DNA of 64,000 nt from Neobacillus pocheonensis. GTDB lineage: Bacteria > Bacillota > Bacilli > Bacillales > Cytobacillaceae. How positions within the stretch are numbered: the stretch's first letter is position 1; every line of letters begins with the position of its first letter. Below the pieces are notes generated by a model. The model saw only the letters and a program-made list of their open reading frames with translations, had not been told where the DNA came from and searched no databases. This document shows positions 1-8,673 of the stretch, one piece after another. Both the position numbers and the translations under genes were made by a program. The stretch covers positions 2,914,001 to 2,978,000 of the forward strand of contig JAMQCR010000001.1 in NCBI GenBank assembly GCA_023702235.1, read 5' to 3'.

Positions 1-1169
1 TTCGGTACTGTCGCTGAACTCATAGCCGCAATCAATTTCGCGCCATGCCGAATAATTCCGGCACGTTCCACCTTCGTGCCTATCATAAATCCTGGTACAT
101 CAGCAAGGAACAATAATGGAATATGGAAAGCATCGCAAAGCTGGATAAATTTCGCTCCCTTATCAGCAGAATCGACAAAAAGGACACCACCCTTTGCTTT
201 CGGCTGATTGGCAATAATTCCAACCGCCCTTCCATCAATTCTCGCAAATCCAGTAATTAATTCGGTTGCAAACAGCTTTTTCACTTCATAAAAACTGTCT
301 TCATCAATTAGGGCATTAATACATTCAAACATATCGAATGGCGCATTTTGATTTTCAGGAATAATCGCTTCAAGTTCACGCCCCTTTTTTGGAGCAATCC
401 CATTCAGCAAGTTAGGTTTTTCTTTAAAACTTGCAGGGAAATAACTAATATATTTCTTTGCCGATTCAATAGCTTCTTCTTCACTAAAGGTGAGAACATC
501 ACCGCAGCCGCTTACGGTGCAATGCATCCTTGCCCCGCCCATTTCCTCAAGCGTTACTTTTTCGCCAATGACCTTTTCGGCCATCCGCGGTGATCCCAGG
601 TACATCGATGCATTCTGATCCACCATGATGACAATATCACAAAAAGCAGGAATATACGCACCACCTGCTGCCGAAGGTCCAAAAAGAATGCACACCTGCG
701 GAATCATTCCAGATAGTTTTACTTGGTTATAGAAAATCCGACCTGCTCCGCGCCGATTAGGAAACATTTCTAATTGGTCTGTTATCCTCGCACCTGCCGA
801 ATCAACAAGATAAAACAAAGGAACCTTCAGTTTTTCTGCAACTTCTTGAATTCGGATAATCTTTTCTACGGTCCTTGCTCCCCAAGAACCAGCCTTAATC
901 GTGGAATCATTTGCCATGACACAAACAGTTTGACCATTGATTTTGCCAAGCGCAGTAACAACTCCATCAGCAGGGAGGTCTCCCGCCTGAACATTCGCAA
1001 ATTTCCCGTCTTCTTCGTACTTTCCTTCATCAAATAATATCGCAAGGCGATCACGAACAAACAACTTATTTTGTTCCTTAAGCTTCTCGTGGTATTTAGG
1101 ATGCCCTCCCGCTTCGATCATCTTTCTTTTTTCATCTAATTGTTCATTTAACGTATTCATTGATGCCAT
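1..1169 (-). CDS. Acyl-CoA carboxylase, carboxyltransferase subunit (3' end outside window)
   Basis: This is the beta (carboxyltransferase) subunit of a biotin-dependent acyl-CoA carboxylase, the propionyl/methylmalonyl-CoA type related to B. subtilis YngE. It moves CO2 from carboxybiotin to an acyl-CoA. The frame is open for 389 codons from ATG at 1169 to the window edge, with AGGTG just upstream. Glycine-rich crotonase-like motifs are visible (DSAGARI, GPSAAGGAY, ADVPGFMIG). A biotin carrier gene ends 19 bp upstream, so the two are probably cotranscribed. The acyl substrate cannot be fixed from sequence. Family members are about 510 residues, so roughly a quarter is missing. Confidence 0.9.
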   Translation of the reverse strand, partial: MASMNTLNEQLDEKRKMIEAGGHPKYHEKLKEQNKLFVRDRLAILFDEGKYEEDGKFANVQAGDLPADGVVTALGKINGQTVCVMANDSTIKAGSWGARTVEKIIRIQEVAEKLKVPLFYLVDSAGARITDQLEMFPNRRGAGRIFYNQVKLSGMIPQVCILFGPSAAGGAYIPAFCDIVIMVDQNASMYLGSPRMAEKVIGEKVTLEEMGGARMHCTVSGCGDVLTFSEEEAIESAKKYISYFPASFKEKPNLLNGIAPKKGRELEAIIPENQNAPFDMFECINALIDEDSFYEVKKLFATELITGFARIDGRAVGIIANQPKAKGGVLFVDSADKGAKFIQLCDAFHIPLLFLADVPGFMIGTKVERAGIIRHGAKLIAAMSSATVP

Positions 1170-1188
1170 TTTTTCACCTCATCTGCAT

Positions 1189-1401
1189 TTATTCTAAAAC
1201 AATTAATACGTCGCCTTCGTTGACAAAGTCTCCTATATTTACTTTCATTTCCTTCACAATGCCCTCTGTATCGCTCTCAATCGGTATTTCCATTTTCATT
1301 GATTCCAACATTATTACTTCTTGACCTGAGGCTACTTTTTCGCCATTTGATACTAAAATATTTAAAACCGTTCCTGCCATTGTAGCTGTAATTTCTCTCA
1401 T
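1189..1401 (-). CDS. Biotin/lipoyl attachment protein (biotin carboxyl carrier)
   Basis: A 70-residue single-domain biotinyl carrier. The lysine in the motif LESMKMEI is the expected biotinylation site, and the remainder is the repeated-beta biotinyl fold (GTVLNILV, GDFVNEGDVL). It resembles the small stand-alone carrier YngHB of B. subtilis, which shuttles carboxyl groups between a biotin carboxylase and the carboxyltransferase encoded immediately downstream. The ATG is preceded by GGAGA. A biotin carboxylase gene would be expected nearby, but the next gene upstream is divergent, so it must lie elsewhere, perhaps beyond the left edge. Confidence 0.9.
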   Translation of the reverse strand: MREITATMAGTVLNILVSNGEKVASGQEVIMLESMKMEIPIESDTEGIVKEMKVNIGDFVNEGDVLIVLE

Positions 1402-1755
1402 GATATTTCTCTCCTTATTTCACTAATTTTTTTGTTAAAAAGTTTGTCGTATATAACCCTTTTTGGAAGTCCTCATTTTGTATGTCTTGGAAAAACTTTT
1501 GCGCTGTTGTTATTGCTTACCATCTTGTTTTACATGCTTTTCTATCCCCTTTTCTTCCTTTATTATTTTTCTACAACATTCTCCAAATTTCCTGCAAATT
1601 TCGAAAACGGTTTCTAAGGTTTAAATGAGGAAATTTTCATTCATTTGTTATATAATATTATTAATTCAATATAATAATTTTAAAATTAATTCTTCTTCAT
1701 GTTATTCGAGTCTAAGTGAATATATACAAAGTGATGATTTTTAGGAGGTAGACAT
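1402..1755. other. Divergent intergenic region
   Basis: An AT-rich spacer between the biotin carrier gene (minus) and the acetyltransferase gene (plus). It must hold both promoters, but I see no -35/-10 pair convincing enough to name. A 61-codon open frame at 1432-1617 is Phe/Leu-rich, lacks a ribosome binding site and is rejected as coding. Confidence 0.5.
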
Positions 1756-2229
1756 ATGGGAGCAAAAGTTGAAAAACTAAAAGTGAATTTTAAAACGCTA
1801 GAAGAGTTTAAAAAATTTAAAGAATATGGGATTCAGGAGCTTTCCATGTTTGAGGACCTTGAAGCGAATATCATTGAAGATGATAGTGACTCACCATTTT
1901 ATGGTATTTATTACGGAGACAAACTAGTAGCTCGAATGAGCCTATACCAAATTGACGCTAAATTTGATCGTTATTTTTCTCCTCCGCAAAGTTATTTGGA
2001 ATTATGGAAGCTGGAAGTCTTGCCGGATTATCAAGGAAATGGTTACGGGAAAACTCTCGTAGAGTTCGCTAAAAACTTTGGGCTTCCAATAAAAACAAAT
2101 CCAAGAATGCAGTCAAGTGGATTCTGGGCAAAAATGGACTTTTTAAATGTTGAGTACGATATGGAGCGCGACCGTGGAGAAAATCCTTTCCTTTGGTATC
2201 CAGAGGGCGTTGAAGCACAGGAACATTAA
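1756..2229 (+). CDS. ylbP: GNAT family N-acetyltransferase YlbP
   Basis: A 157-residue acetyltransferase of the GNAT fold. The acetyl-CoA binding motif appears as LPDYQGNGYGKTL near residue 95, preceded by the strand LWKLEVL. It matches B. subtilis YlbP in length and position (next to ylbO/gerR). The substrate is unknown. AGGAGG at 1744-1749 supports the ATG at 1756. It converges on gerR, with which it shares a terminator. Confidence 0.88.
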   Translation: MGAKVEKLKVNFKTLEEFKKFKEYGIQELSMFEDLEANIIEDDSDSPFYGIYYGDKLVARMSLYQIDAKFDRYFSPPQSYLELWKLEVLPDYQGNGYGKTLVEFAKNFGLPIKTNPRMQSSGFWAKMDFLNVEYDMERDRGENPFLWYPEGVEAQEH

Positions 2230-2242
2230 AGAAACGACACGC

Positions 2243-2272
2243 AAAAGCGGACCTAAAAGTCCGCTTTTTTTA
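2243..2272 (+). terminator. Bidirectional terminator ylbP/gerR
   Basis: An 8-bp GC-rich stem (AAGCGGAC/GTCCGCTT) with a CTAAAA loop is flanked by A and T runs, so it can end both ylbP and the convergent gerR. Confidence 0.85.
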
Positions 2273-2896
2273 TTTCTCTACTCTTTCGAGATTCCCGTTT
2301 TTGTCCATTTGGAACTTTACTTTTTGCTGACGGTCTTCTTCTTGTAGGACAACCATTTTACGAGCCCTCTCCATTATCTCAATTAATGAGCGGTAATCCT
2401 CTTCGACTTCTTTAAGATTCTTTGAAAGTCTTTCATTCTCAGCGGCCAAATAGTAAGTTTTCTTTTCCAATTCTTTTACCTTTTCGAAAGATTTATCCCT
2501 GTCATCCACAATTCTTGAGGAGGCCTCTGCTTTTTTTTGAAGTCCTTCTAAAAAGTGAATGACTGCTTGGAATGTAATTGCACCATTAATATTTATAGGG
2601 GGTGAAAGTCGTTCTTCCACTTTAGCTAACTCGCCAGAAGTTTCGGAATCCACTGGAAGACTTTGTTTTTTTAATTCTTTTCTTTGTTTCTTGGCAAGTT
2701 CAATTCCAGATTTATATTGTTTTCTTACAAACGAGTTCCAACGGAAACCACATGCAGCAGATGTTCTAGATAGTTGTTTTCCTACTTCTTCAAAGGCTTG
2801 CAGCTGTGTCCCGCCTTCACGAATATGTCTTAACACCACTTCAGCTAGCAACAAATCTTCATCCTGTGACCAGGCATCTTGTCGAGTTGGTGACAT
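2270..2896 (-). CDS. gerR: Sporulation transcription factor GerR (RsfA family, YlbO)
   Basis: 208 residues. An N-terminal SANT/Myb-like domain (residues about 5-60, with tryptophans in [10 protein letters not shown] and FRWNSFV) is followed by a basic linker and a long coiled coil (about 115-185), the RsfA-family layout. In B. subtilis the homologue YlbO/GerR is a mother-cell regulator made under sigma-E that switches off some sigma-E genes. AGGAGGG sits 7 nt before the ATG. The gene order ylbN-rpmF-gerR-ylbP agrees with B. subtilis except that an enoyl-CoA hydratase gene is inserted between rpmF and gerR. Confidence 0.88.
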   Translation of the reverse strand: MSPTRQDAWSQDEDLLLAEVVLRHIREGGTQLQAFEEVGKQLSRTSAACGFRWNSFVRKQYKSGIELAKKQRKELKKQSLPVDSETSGELAKVEERLSPPININGAITFQAVIHFLEGLQKKAEASSRIVDDRDKSFEKVKELEKKTYYLAAENERLSKNLKEVEEDYRSLIEIMERARKMVVLQEEDRQQKVKFQMDKNGNLERVEK

Positions 2897-2972
2897 TTAC
2901 TATCCCTCCTAGTGTTTTTATTCATACATATGCATCTACTAGAAAAGATAGACTTAAACAAGAGTTGTGTTT

Positions 2973-3742
2973 TTAATCTTTATTCTTTGTTTTTTTGCTC
3001 ACAAATTTCTGTACATGGCCATGGTGGACTTCACTTTCCCAAAGGGTGGCACAATTTCTAACTTCCTCTTCCATTCTTTCACGCAATTTTGCTTCTTCCC
3101 ATTTTCTTATCCACAATCTTTTATATGATTGCAAAACGATTGAATCATTCGATAAAAGATTACCAAGGTATGCTTCACATGCAAGAAGCGAATCATCTTC
3201 AAATAAACCGTCAATAAATCCCAATTCTTTTAAATATTCTACTGTATGTATTTCTGCTTCCATTAGCATCTTCATCGTTTTTGAAGTGGCAAACTTTTCA
3301 GCTACAATTGACCCTCCACCCCAACCTGTGGTTATCGCCTGCTTCCCTTGAACAAATCCAGCTTTAACTCCTTTTCGGCCAAACGAAAATCACAAGCCGA
3401 TGCCAGTTCACATCCTCCTCCTAGTGCAATTCCATTGATCAGAGCAAGCGTCGGTTTAGACAAGGTTAGTAACGAGTATAGGATATTCGCCATTTTTGAT
3501 AGCATTGGGTAGGCATCCTCCTTCGTTTCAAGGAGATGAAAAACCGATAAATCACCGCCTGAACAAAAAGCCTGGTCTCCTTTACCTGTAATCACTAGTG
3601 CTTTTATATCCGTTTCATTTGTCAGCTTAATAGCTTCTGTTAACCCTTGCATGACCTCATAATTAATAGCATTTCTTTTTTCACTTCTTGTGATTGTAAA
3701 TAATAAATAACCCAGTTCACGTTTCTCGATTGTATAAGGCAA
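2973..3742 (-). pseudogene. Enoyl-CoA hydratase/isomerase family protein, frameshifted
   Basis: A crotonase-fold protein. The CoA and oxyanion motifs are present: SEKRNAINYEVM, FCSGGDLS, and NGIALGGGCELASACDFRLA. The frame breaks at the A-run near 3372-3375. Adding one A restores GVKAGFVQG and then TTGWGGGS, the expected continuation. The start chosen is TTG at 3742 behind AGGAAGG. An upstream in-frame ATG at 3811 is inside the rpmF terminator and is unlikely. The break touches a GGCC site and is probably a consensus error. Its substrate (fatty acid, branched acid or other CoA ester) cannot be read from sequence. Confidence 0.75.
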
Positions 3743-3802
3743 CCTAACCCATCCTTCCTCATTCGTATAATTTTTAATACTATTATTGTTCTCAAAACGA
3801 CA

Positions 3803-3833
3803 AAAGCACAAGGGTATATCGCCCTTGTGCTTT
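3803..3833 (-). terminator. rpmF terminator
   Basis: A 12-bp perfect stem (AAAGCACAAGGG and its complement) with a 7-nt loop, followed on the minus strand by a T-rich stretch. It closes the ylbN-rpmF unit and separates it from the enoyl-CoA hydratase. Confidence 0.85.
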
Positions 3834-3848
3834 CTATCCTAACGGAAA

Positions 3849-4022
3849 TTAGTCGTTAACAACGCTTTTTCCTTTGTATGTTCCGCAAGCTTTACATACG
3901 CGGTGAGCAAGTTTCATTTCACCACAGTTTGGGCAACTTACCATACCAGGTACGTTTAATTTAAAATGTGTACGACGTTTTCTTTTTGCAGTTTTAGAAG
4001 TTCTTCTAAAAGGTACAGCCAT
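3849..4022 (-). CDS. rpmF: 50S ribosomal protein bL32
   Basis: 57 residues of the zinc-binding (C+) form of L32, with [19 protein letters not shown] at the N-terminus and two CxxC pairs (CPNC, CKAC) for one zinc. The start is ATG at 4022 behind AAGGAGG. The GTG three codons earlier is part of the ribosome binding site. It follows ylbN, as across Firmicutes. Confidence 0.97.
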   Translation of the reverse strand: MAVPFRRTSKTAKRKRRTHFKLNVPGMVSCPNCGEMKLAHRVCKACGTYKGKSVVND

Positions 4023-4105
4023 TCTTCCCACCTCCTTAAAGAGTATTAAGAAAGTAATGAAGGCCAGGAATGCTGGATCTTCACTTTGCTTCTTAGTTTT
4101 GCCAA

Positions 4106-4633
4106 TTATGATTCGGAAGAAGAATTGTTTTCATCAAAAAACTTCGCAAGCCCTGCTAGTCTCGGATCAATTTTATTGGATCCAGCTTCTTCATGAAGGA
4201 CCTCCCAATCCTTACCGGATTGTGGAGCAGCTTCTTCACTATTGACATCATCACAGAAAACTTGCATTGGAACTTCAAGTAAAAGAATTTCTCGAATGAT
4301 TGGCGAGACATCAATCACATCGCCTTTTACTTGATATACTTCCTCTTCAGTTTCATATTCTGAACCTTGCAAGAGGAACGTTTCAGTTGTTTCGACATTA
4401 ATTGGAAGTTTAACATCCACTAAAGTACGAGAACAAGGAAGTATTAAATGACCTTCAATCTTCAAATGAAAAGTCACTTTCGTTGAATCGATATCTCCCC
4501 GACCTGTAATATGAATCGGAGAAACTTCTCGGATGGTTGGATCATCTTGTTTGATCTCATCAACTCGAATCGTCTCATCAATCATAAAATCCTTGTTTCG
4601 ATATTTTTGTAATTGACTTAATGTCCATTTCAA
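4106..4633 (-). CDS. ylbN: YceD/DUF177 family protein YlbN
   Basis: About 175 residues of the YceD (DUF177) family, proteins encoded with rpmF and linked in other bacteria to 23S rRNA accumulation. The conserved core [14 protein letters not shown] lies near residue 78. The start most like the family is TTG at 4633 ([10 protein letters not shown]) with GGGGTG 6 nt upstream. A GTG at 4642 would add three residues but has no separate ribosome binding site. The acidic C-terminus (DENNSSSES) is typical. Operon: ylbN-rpmF, 80-bp gap. Confidence 0.88.
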   Translation of the reverse strand: MKWTLSQLQKYRNKDFMIDETIRVDEIKQDDPTIREVSPIHITGRGDIDSTKVTFHLKIEGHLILPCSRTLVDVKLPINVETTETFLLQGSEYETEEEVYQVKGDVIDVSPIIREILLLEVPMQVFCDDVNSEEAAPQSGKDWEVLHEEAGSNKIDPRLAGLAKFFDENNSSSES

Positions 4634-4862
4634 TTGAATCACCCCAAGGCAACAAAGGTAATTATAGCCTTCGATTAAATTTTTGTCAATGTTTTTTCTT
4701 TACACCCTTTAAGGTGAAATCACTAATGTTTCGATGCTCAAATGAACATTTATTTACTAGTTTAACCAGTTCCACAATTTACAAACCAAATCATAACTGT
4801 TCCATTGTATACAAACATTTGCCTAATTTCAAGATAGAAAGGCTCTTTTAAAAAATAAAAGA

Positions 4863-4871
4863 CATATTGTA
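4863..4871 (+). promoter_or_regulatory. Possible sigma-K -10 element
   Basis: CATATTGTA matches the sigma-K -10 pattern CATANNNTA and sits 28 nt before a coat-like small gene. I see no clear AC -35 at the right distance, so this is suggestive only. Confidence 0.3.
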
Positions 4872-4898
4872 TAAGGAAAAACGAAAAGAGGTGTTAAA

Positions 4899-5060
4899 AT
4901 GCCCTATAGACAAATCGTTATCCCAGGTGTTATTGGAGTAGGTTACCCTTTAGGGGGTGGATACCCATATGGGTATTGGAGTCCATTCCATCACGGAGGA
5001 TTTTTTAGTCATCACCATCATGGATGGTACCATGGATTCCCCTACCACCACGGATGGTAA
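4899..5060 (+). CDS. Small Gly/His/Tyr-rich protein, coat-like
   Basis: A 53-codon gene: ATG at 4899 behind GAGGTG, stop TAA at 5058-5060. The product has 9 His, many Gly, Tyr and Trp and no Cys (for example SHHHHGWYHGFPYHHGW at the C-terminus). This is the composition of some small Bacillus spore coat or crust proteins, but I recognise no named family. It lies between ylbN and tmcAL, where B. subtilis has no gene. The His clusters could bind metal; that is inference. Confidence 0.6.
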   Translation: MPYRQIVIPGVIGVGYPLGGGYPYGYWSPFHHGGFFSHHHHGWYHGFPYHHGW

Positions 5061-5218
5061 GGATATCATCATTAAAAAAAATATTTACTGACACTTGGAG
5101 GATATAGATCATTCTATCTCCACCCCTCCAAATAACACCACTTTTGTGCTATTTCCCCTAATACTGTTGTTTTTGCTATAATAATACTACCTAAAATTAC
5201 ATTAAAGGAGAAAAGCGG

Positions 5219-6433
5219 ATGAAAGCTGTTGGTGTAATTGTAGAATACAACCCTTTTCATAATGGACATGCTTTTCATTTACAAGCAGCACGGCAAGCAT
5301 CAGAAGCTGATGTTGTCATCGCAGTTATGAGTGGGGATTTTTTACAAAGAGGTGAACCAGCTCTTGTTTCCAAATGGAGCCGTGCGAAGATGGCACTCCT
5401 TGGTGGAGTAGATATCATTTTTGAACTTCCTTACAGGTTTGCTACCCAAAAGGCTAAGACCTTTGCAAACGGTGCAGTGTCAATTTTAGATGCAGCCGGT
5501 TGCGAATTTTTATGTTTTGGAAGTGAAAGCGGTGATTTAACCTCTTTTTTGCGGACAATCGATTATTTAGAGGAACAGAAAGCATCCTATAATGAGTATA
5601 TCAAAAGCATGATGAATACCGGCGTAAGCTATCCAAAAGCATTATCGTTATCTTTTCAGCAATTGGCAGACTCAGAAAACCACCTTGATTTAACAAAGCC
5701 TAATAACATCCTTGGCTTCCAATACATAAAAGCGATCAAACAACTAGAAAGTTCAATTACACCCCTTACTGTTCAGCGAAAGAATGCAGACTATCATGAT
5801 GAGCACTTTGCTTCTGAAACGATAGCAAGTGCAACCAGCATTCGCAAGGCACTTTTTTCAAGTGAAAATGGAAAAAATTCAATAGACAAATTTATCCCAG
5901 AAACAACACACCAATTGTTGCAGAAATATTACAATGATTATGGGATTTTTCACCAATGGGAAAACTATTGGAGCCTTTTACAATTTCGGCTCCTTCAAAC
6001 CAGCCCCGAAGAGTTGAGAGAAAATTATGAAATGGAAGAAGGTCTTGAATATAGATTCATTGCATCAGCGATAGAATCCAATAGCTTCCAGGAATTTATG
6101 CAAAAAATCAAAACAAAAAGGTATACATGGACGAGACTCCAGAGAACATGTGTCCATATCTTAACTAACGCAAAAAAGACTGAGATGGCCAGTGTCTCGG
6201 AAAAAGCAACATATTTAAGACTATTAGGAATGACCAAGAATGGTAAAAAGTATTTAAATACAAGAAAAAACCATTTCAGTCTGCCGCTCGTATCGAGACT
6301 CTCTTCCTATAAGCAAAAAGAGATTTCACTAGATATTAAAGCGTCTCGAATCTATTCTTTAGCTGTCCCTAATCATCACCAAAGCGAATTGCTCAACCAA
6401 GAATATAAACAACCACCCATTTATATCGAGTAA
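5219..6433 (+). CDS. tmcAL: tRNA(Met) cytidine acetate ligase TmcAL (YlbM)
   Basis: 404 residues of the YlbM/TmcAL family, which activates acetate with ATP and makes N4-acetylcytidine at the wobble base of elongator tRNA-Met. The N-terminal nucleotidyltransferase motif NPFHNGHAFH is at residues 11-20, followed by VIAVMSGDFLQRGEPA. The C-terminal half is the helical tRNA-binding region. AAAGGAG precedes the ATG. It is a single-gene unit converging on ylbL. The neighbourhood (ylbK, ylbL, rpmF) matches B. subtilis. Confidence 0.93.
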   Translation: MKAVGVIVEYNPFHNGHAFHLQAARQASEADVVIAVMSGDFLQRGEPALVSKWSRAKMALLGGVDIIFELPYRFATQKAKTFANGAVSILDAAGCEFLCFGSESGDLTSFLRTIDYLEEQKASYNEYIKSMMNTGVSYPKALSLSFQQLADSENHLDLTKPNNILGFQYIKAIKQLESSITPLTVQRKNADYHDEHFASETIASATSIRKALFSSENGKNSIDKFIPETTHQLLQKYYNDYGIFHQWENYWSLLQFRLLQTSPEELRENYEMEEGLEYRFIASAIESNSFQEFMQKIKTKRYTWTRLQRTCVHILTNAKKTEMASVSEKATYLRLLGMTKNGKKYLNTRKNHFSLPLVSRLSSYKQKEISLDIKASRIYSLAVPNHHQSELLNQEYKQPPIYIE

Positions 6434-6462
6434 AAAAAGATGATGCAATGCACCATCTTTTT
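6434..6462 (+). terminator. Bidirectional terminator tmcAL/ylbL
   Basis: Inverted repeat AAAGATGATGCA/TGCACCATCTTT with one mismatch, flanked by A and T runs, between convergent genes. Confidence 0.7.
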
Positions 6463-7482
6463 CTATTTTTGCGGTAACTTTTTCAAGTAACGAACAGCAT
6501 CGTCAAAAGAATCAACAGGCACGATTTTCATTTTGGTGCCAATATCTTTTGCTGTTTTTACTGCTGCACGATAGTTAGAGTCCTTCGCACCTTTTTCATT
6601 TGGAGCAAAAAAGATTTCTGCTCCCGCCTTATCAGCGGCAATAATTTTCAGTTCAATTCCGCCAATTGGTCCAACCGTCCCATCGACATCGATTGTACCA
6701 GTTCCTGCTATATGATAGCCCTTTGTAATATCCTCTTTTGTTAATTGATTATAGATTTCTAATGAAAACATAAGCCCTGCGGATGGACCACCAATTTCGT
6801 CTGTCTCAACATTCACATTTGGGTTAACAATGATTTCCTTATCATCAACAAGAGAAATACCGATTCCAATCTTTTTGGGTTGCTCTTTAAACGGTTTAAC
6901 ATTTATAGTTGCTGATAATGTTTTTTTGTTTCTTAAATACGTTAAGGTGACTTGGTCACCTTCATTCTTTTTTGCCATATAAGCAATAAATTGTTCAGAA
7001 GAAGAAAATTGATGCCCATCCACTTTAAATATGCGATCACCTGCCTGAAGTTTCCCATCAGCTGGCATCCCAGGAACAACGCTCACGACATAGATTCCCT
7101 TATATTTATAGTTAACTGGTAATCCTGCTTTTCGGTAGGCAACATCAATGGCATTTAGCTTCGATGCTGCCATAAGATAAAGTTGCTGTGCATTATATTC
7201 CTCCTCGGTCTCTTTTTTGCCCAGTATCTGATCCTCCGAATAGAGTTCTTCATATTTTTTTACTTTCGCTTCTAAATAGGAATAGATATTTGCTTTTCCC
7301 ATGCTCACTGTTGTGAGCATAAAACTGCCCTTTTCCTTGTATCCATTATCAACTTTAATAATAGGTTCTAGCTCTTTAGCCATTCCAGGTTTGGTAACAT
7401 AGTAAGGCAATGAATAAAACATACCGCCTATTAAAATGATTACGATAACAAGAAAAGCACCTAAAGGTATTTTTCTGCGCAT
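6463..7482 (-). CDS. ylbL: Membrane-anchored PDZ/Lon-type serine protease YlbL (DdcP)
   Basis: 339 residues. One N-terminal membrane helix (about 7-28) is followed by a PDZ domain (about 125-200, with GMPADGKLQAGDRIF) and a Lon-like protease domain. The catalytic Ser is in GGPSAGLMF and the catalytic Lys is in GIELKIIAADKAGA. In B. subtilis YlbL/DdcP clears the cell-division inhibitor YneA after DNA damage; the streptococcal relative SepM processes a pheromone. The start overlaps no other gene. ylbK ends 8 bp upstream, so the two form an operon. Confidence 0.9.
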   Translation of the reverse strand: MRRKIPLGAFLVIVIILIGGMFYSLPYYVTKPGMAKELEPIIKVDNGYKEKGSFMLTTVSMGKANIYSYLEAKVKKYEELYSEDQILGKKETEEEYNAQQLYLMAASKLNAIDVAYRKAGLPVNYKYKGIYVVSVVPGMPADGKLQAGDRIFKVDGHQFSSSEQFIAYMAKKNEGDQVTLTYLRNKKTLSATINVKPFKEQPKKIGIGISLVDDKEIIVNPNVNVETDEIGGPSAGLMFSLEIYNQLTKEDITKGYHIAGTGTIDVDGTVGPIGGIELKIIAADKAGAEIFFAPNEKGAKDSNYRAAVKTAKDIGTKMKIVPVDSFDDAVRYLKKLPQK

Positions 7483-7490
7483 CTAAATGT

Positions 7491-8270
7491 TTACCCCTTC
7501 CACTGCCCAATAACACTTTTTATTTGATCGAGATGTTTTTTTGTTTCTTCTTCTCCAAGTAAAATTAATTCTTCAATGTTGGTAAAGGCACGGGAACTAT
7601 AAATTTCAACTGGAGGACGTACCATAATATCTGCAGTTACCTCTCGATTGTTGATTACTTCTGTCTGCATGATATCAATACTTTGCATGATAACATCATA
7701 TATCGAGGTAATTTCGGCATTACGTTTTACCATCGAGACATCGACGGCAATCACAATATCTGCTCCCATTTCTTTTGCGACAGACACCGGTACACGGTCG
7801 GAAACCCCACCATCAACCAAGATTCTGCCATTTGATTTTTCTGGTACAAAAATTCCAGGAATTGAAATACTGGCCCTCACCGCATCCGCTACTGGACCGG
7901 TTTTAAAAACCACTTTTTCCCCGGTTAATAAATCGGTTGCAACGATTCCTAAAGGAATCGTTAAGTCCTCGATATTTTTCCCATGGGTAAAAACTTTAAT
8001 AAATTCCTTCACTTTCTTTCCAGCAATAAATCCCATTTTCGGGACAGTGAAATCCAAAAAGTATTTCCGTTTAAATGCCGTGGAAAGTTTATATAATCGG
8101 TCCATTTCAATGCCTGCTCCATAAAAGCTGCCCACAAGTGCTCCCATGCTGCTTCCGGCAATAAGATGGATCGGGATTCCTTCGTCTTTCAACACTTTAA
8201 TGACCCCTAAATGAGCAAATCCACGGGCACCACCTGACCCAAGTGCCAACCCTATTCTTGGATGCTCCAT
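7491..8270 (-). CDS. ylbK: Patatin-like phospholipase YlbK (RssA-like)
   Basis: 259 residues from ATG at 8270, chosen because AAGGAG lies 7 nt upstream. A longer frame to 8297 lacks a ribosome binding site. Patatin motifs are complete: oxyanion loop GSGGARGFAH, nucleophile GSSMG, and catalytic Asp in VDGGVSDRVP. The physiological substrate is unknown. It is cotranscribed with ylbL. Confidence 0.88.
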   Translation of the reverse strand: MEHPRIGLALGSGGARGFAHLGVIKVLKDEGIPIHLIAGSSMGALVGSFYGAGIEMDRLYKLSTAFKRKYFLDFTVPKMGFIAGKKVKEFIKVFTHGKNIEDLTIPLGIVATDLLTGEKVVFKTGPVADAVRASISIPGIFVPEKSNGRILVDGGVSDRVPVSVAKEMGADIVIAVDVSMVKRNAEITSIYDVIMQSIDIMQTEVINNREVTADIMVRPPVEIYSSRAFTNIEELILLGEEETKKHLDQIKSVIGQWKG

Positions 8271-8453
8271 CTCGCTCACTCCTTTTAAACTCAACATCTT
8301 TAATCCCTCAACTTCAAAGCCACTATTGATTTTTAGAACAGATAATAGCTCATTTATGAAAAGGACAAATCACTTTCGGTACAAGGAAACTCGTACAATC
8401 TTATGGTCTAAATTAATGTTCTATGAGTATATTTTGTTATATGAGGACAAGTC

Positions 8454-8575
8454 GAAAAGCTGAAGCGCCTTGGTCAGCCCCGACAGCTGCTTGCGGTCAT
8501 GACGACGAAGTCGTTTTTTGACTTCATCGTCATGACCGAAGCGACCTCGAGGGGCTAGGCGCTGAAGCTAGACAG
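8454..8575. repeat. Long palindromic repeat element (copy A)
   Basis: The ends read AAAAGCTGAAGCGCC and GGCGCTGAAGCTAGACA. An inner arm of 19 bp (8494-8512 against 8520-8538, one mismatch) forms a hairpin with a T-rich loop, and AGCCCC/GGGGCT arms pair outside it. Degenerate shorter copies are at 11845, 30351 and 31086. It looks like the dispersed non-coding palindromes common in Bacillaceae intergenic regions. It lies between divergent ylbK and ylbJ. Confidence 0.75.
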
Positions 8576-8600
8576 TAATCAAAGTTGGATAGATTCTCAT

Positions 8601-8626
8601 GAATATTCTCTATTTTATCATTGAAT
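8601..8626 (+). promoter_or_regulatory. Possible sigma-E promoter of ylbJ
   Basis: GAATATT and CATTGAAT are separated by 11 bp and resemble the sigma-E -35/-10 elements, though the spacing is short. B. subtilis ylbJ is sigma-E dependent, which is why I looked here. Confidence 0.35.
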
Positions 8627-8673
8627 TTAAACCTTGCACAGTTTAGTAACCACCTCGAAAGGAGGTCCATTGG

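Noticed and set aside
1432..1617. 61-codon plus-strand open frame in the divergent spacer
   Set aside because: Phe/Leu/Ser-rich low-complexity product, no ribosome binding site, overlaps the promoter region.
3743..3811. ATG 3811 as the start of the enoyl-CoA hydratase
   Set aside because: It lies within the rpmF terminator hairpin; TTG 3742 has a proper ribosome binding site and fits the family N-terminus.
7648..8124. 158-codon plus-strand frame
   Set aside because: Antisense to the patatin-like gene whose catalytic motifs are complete.
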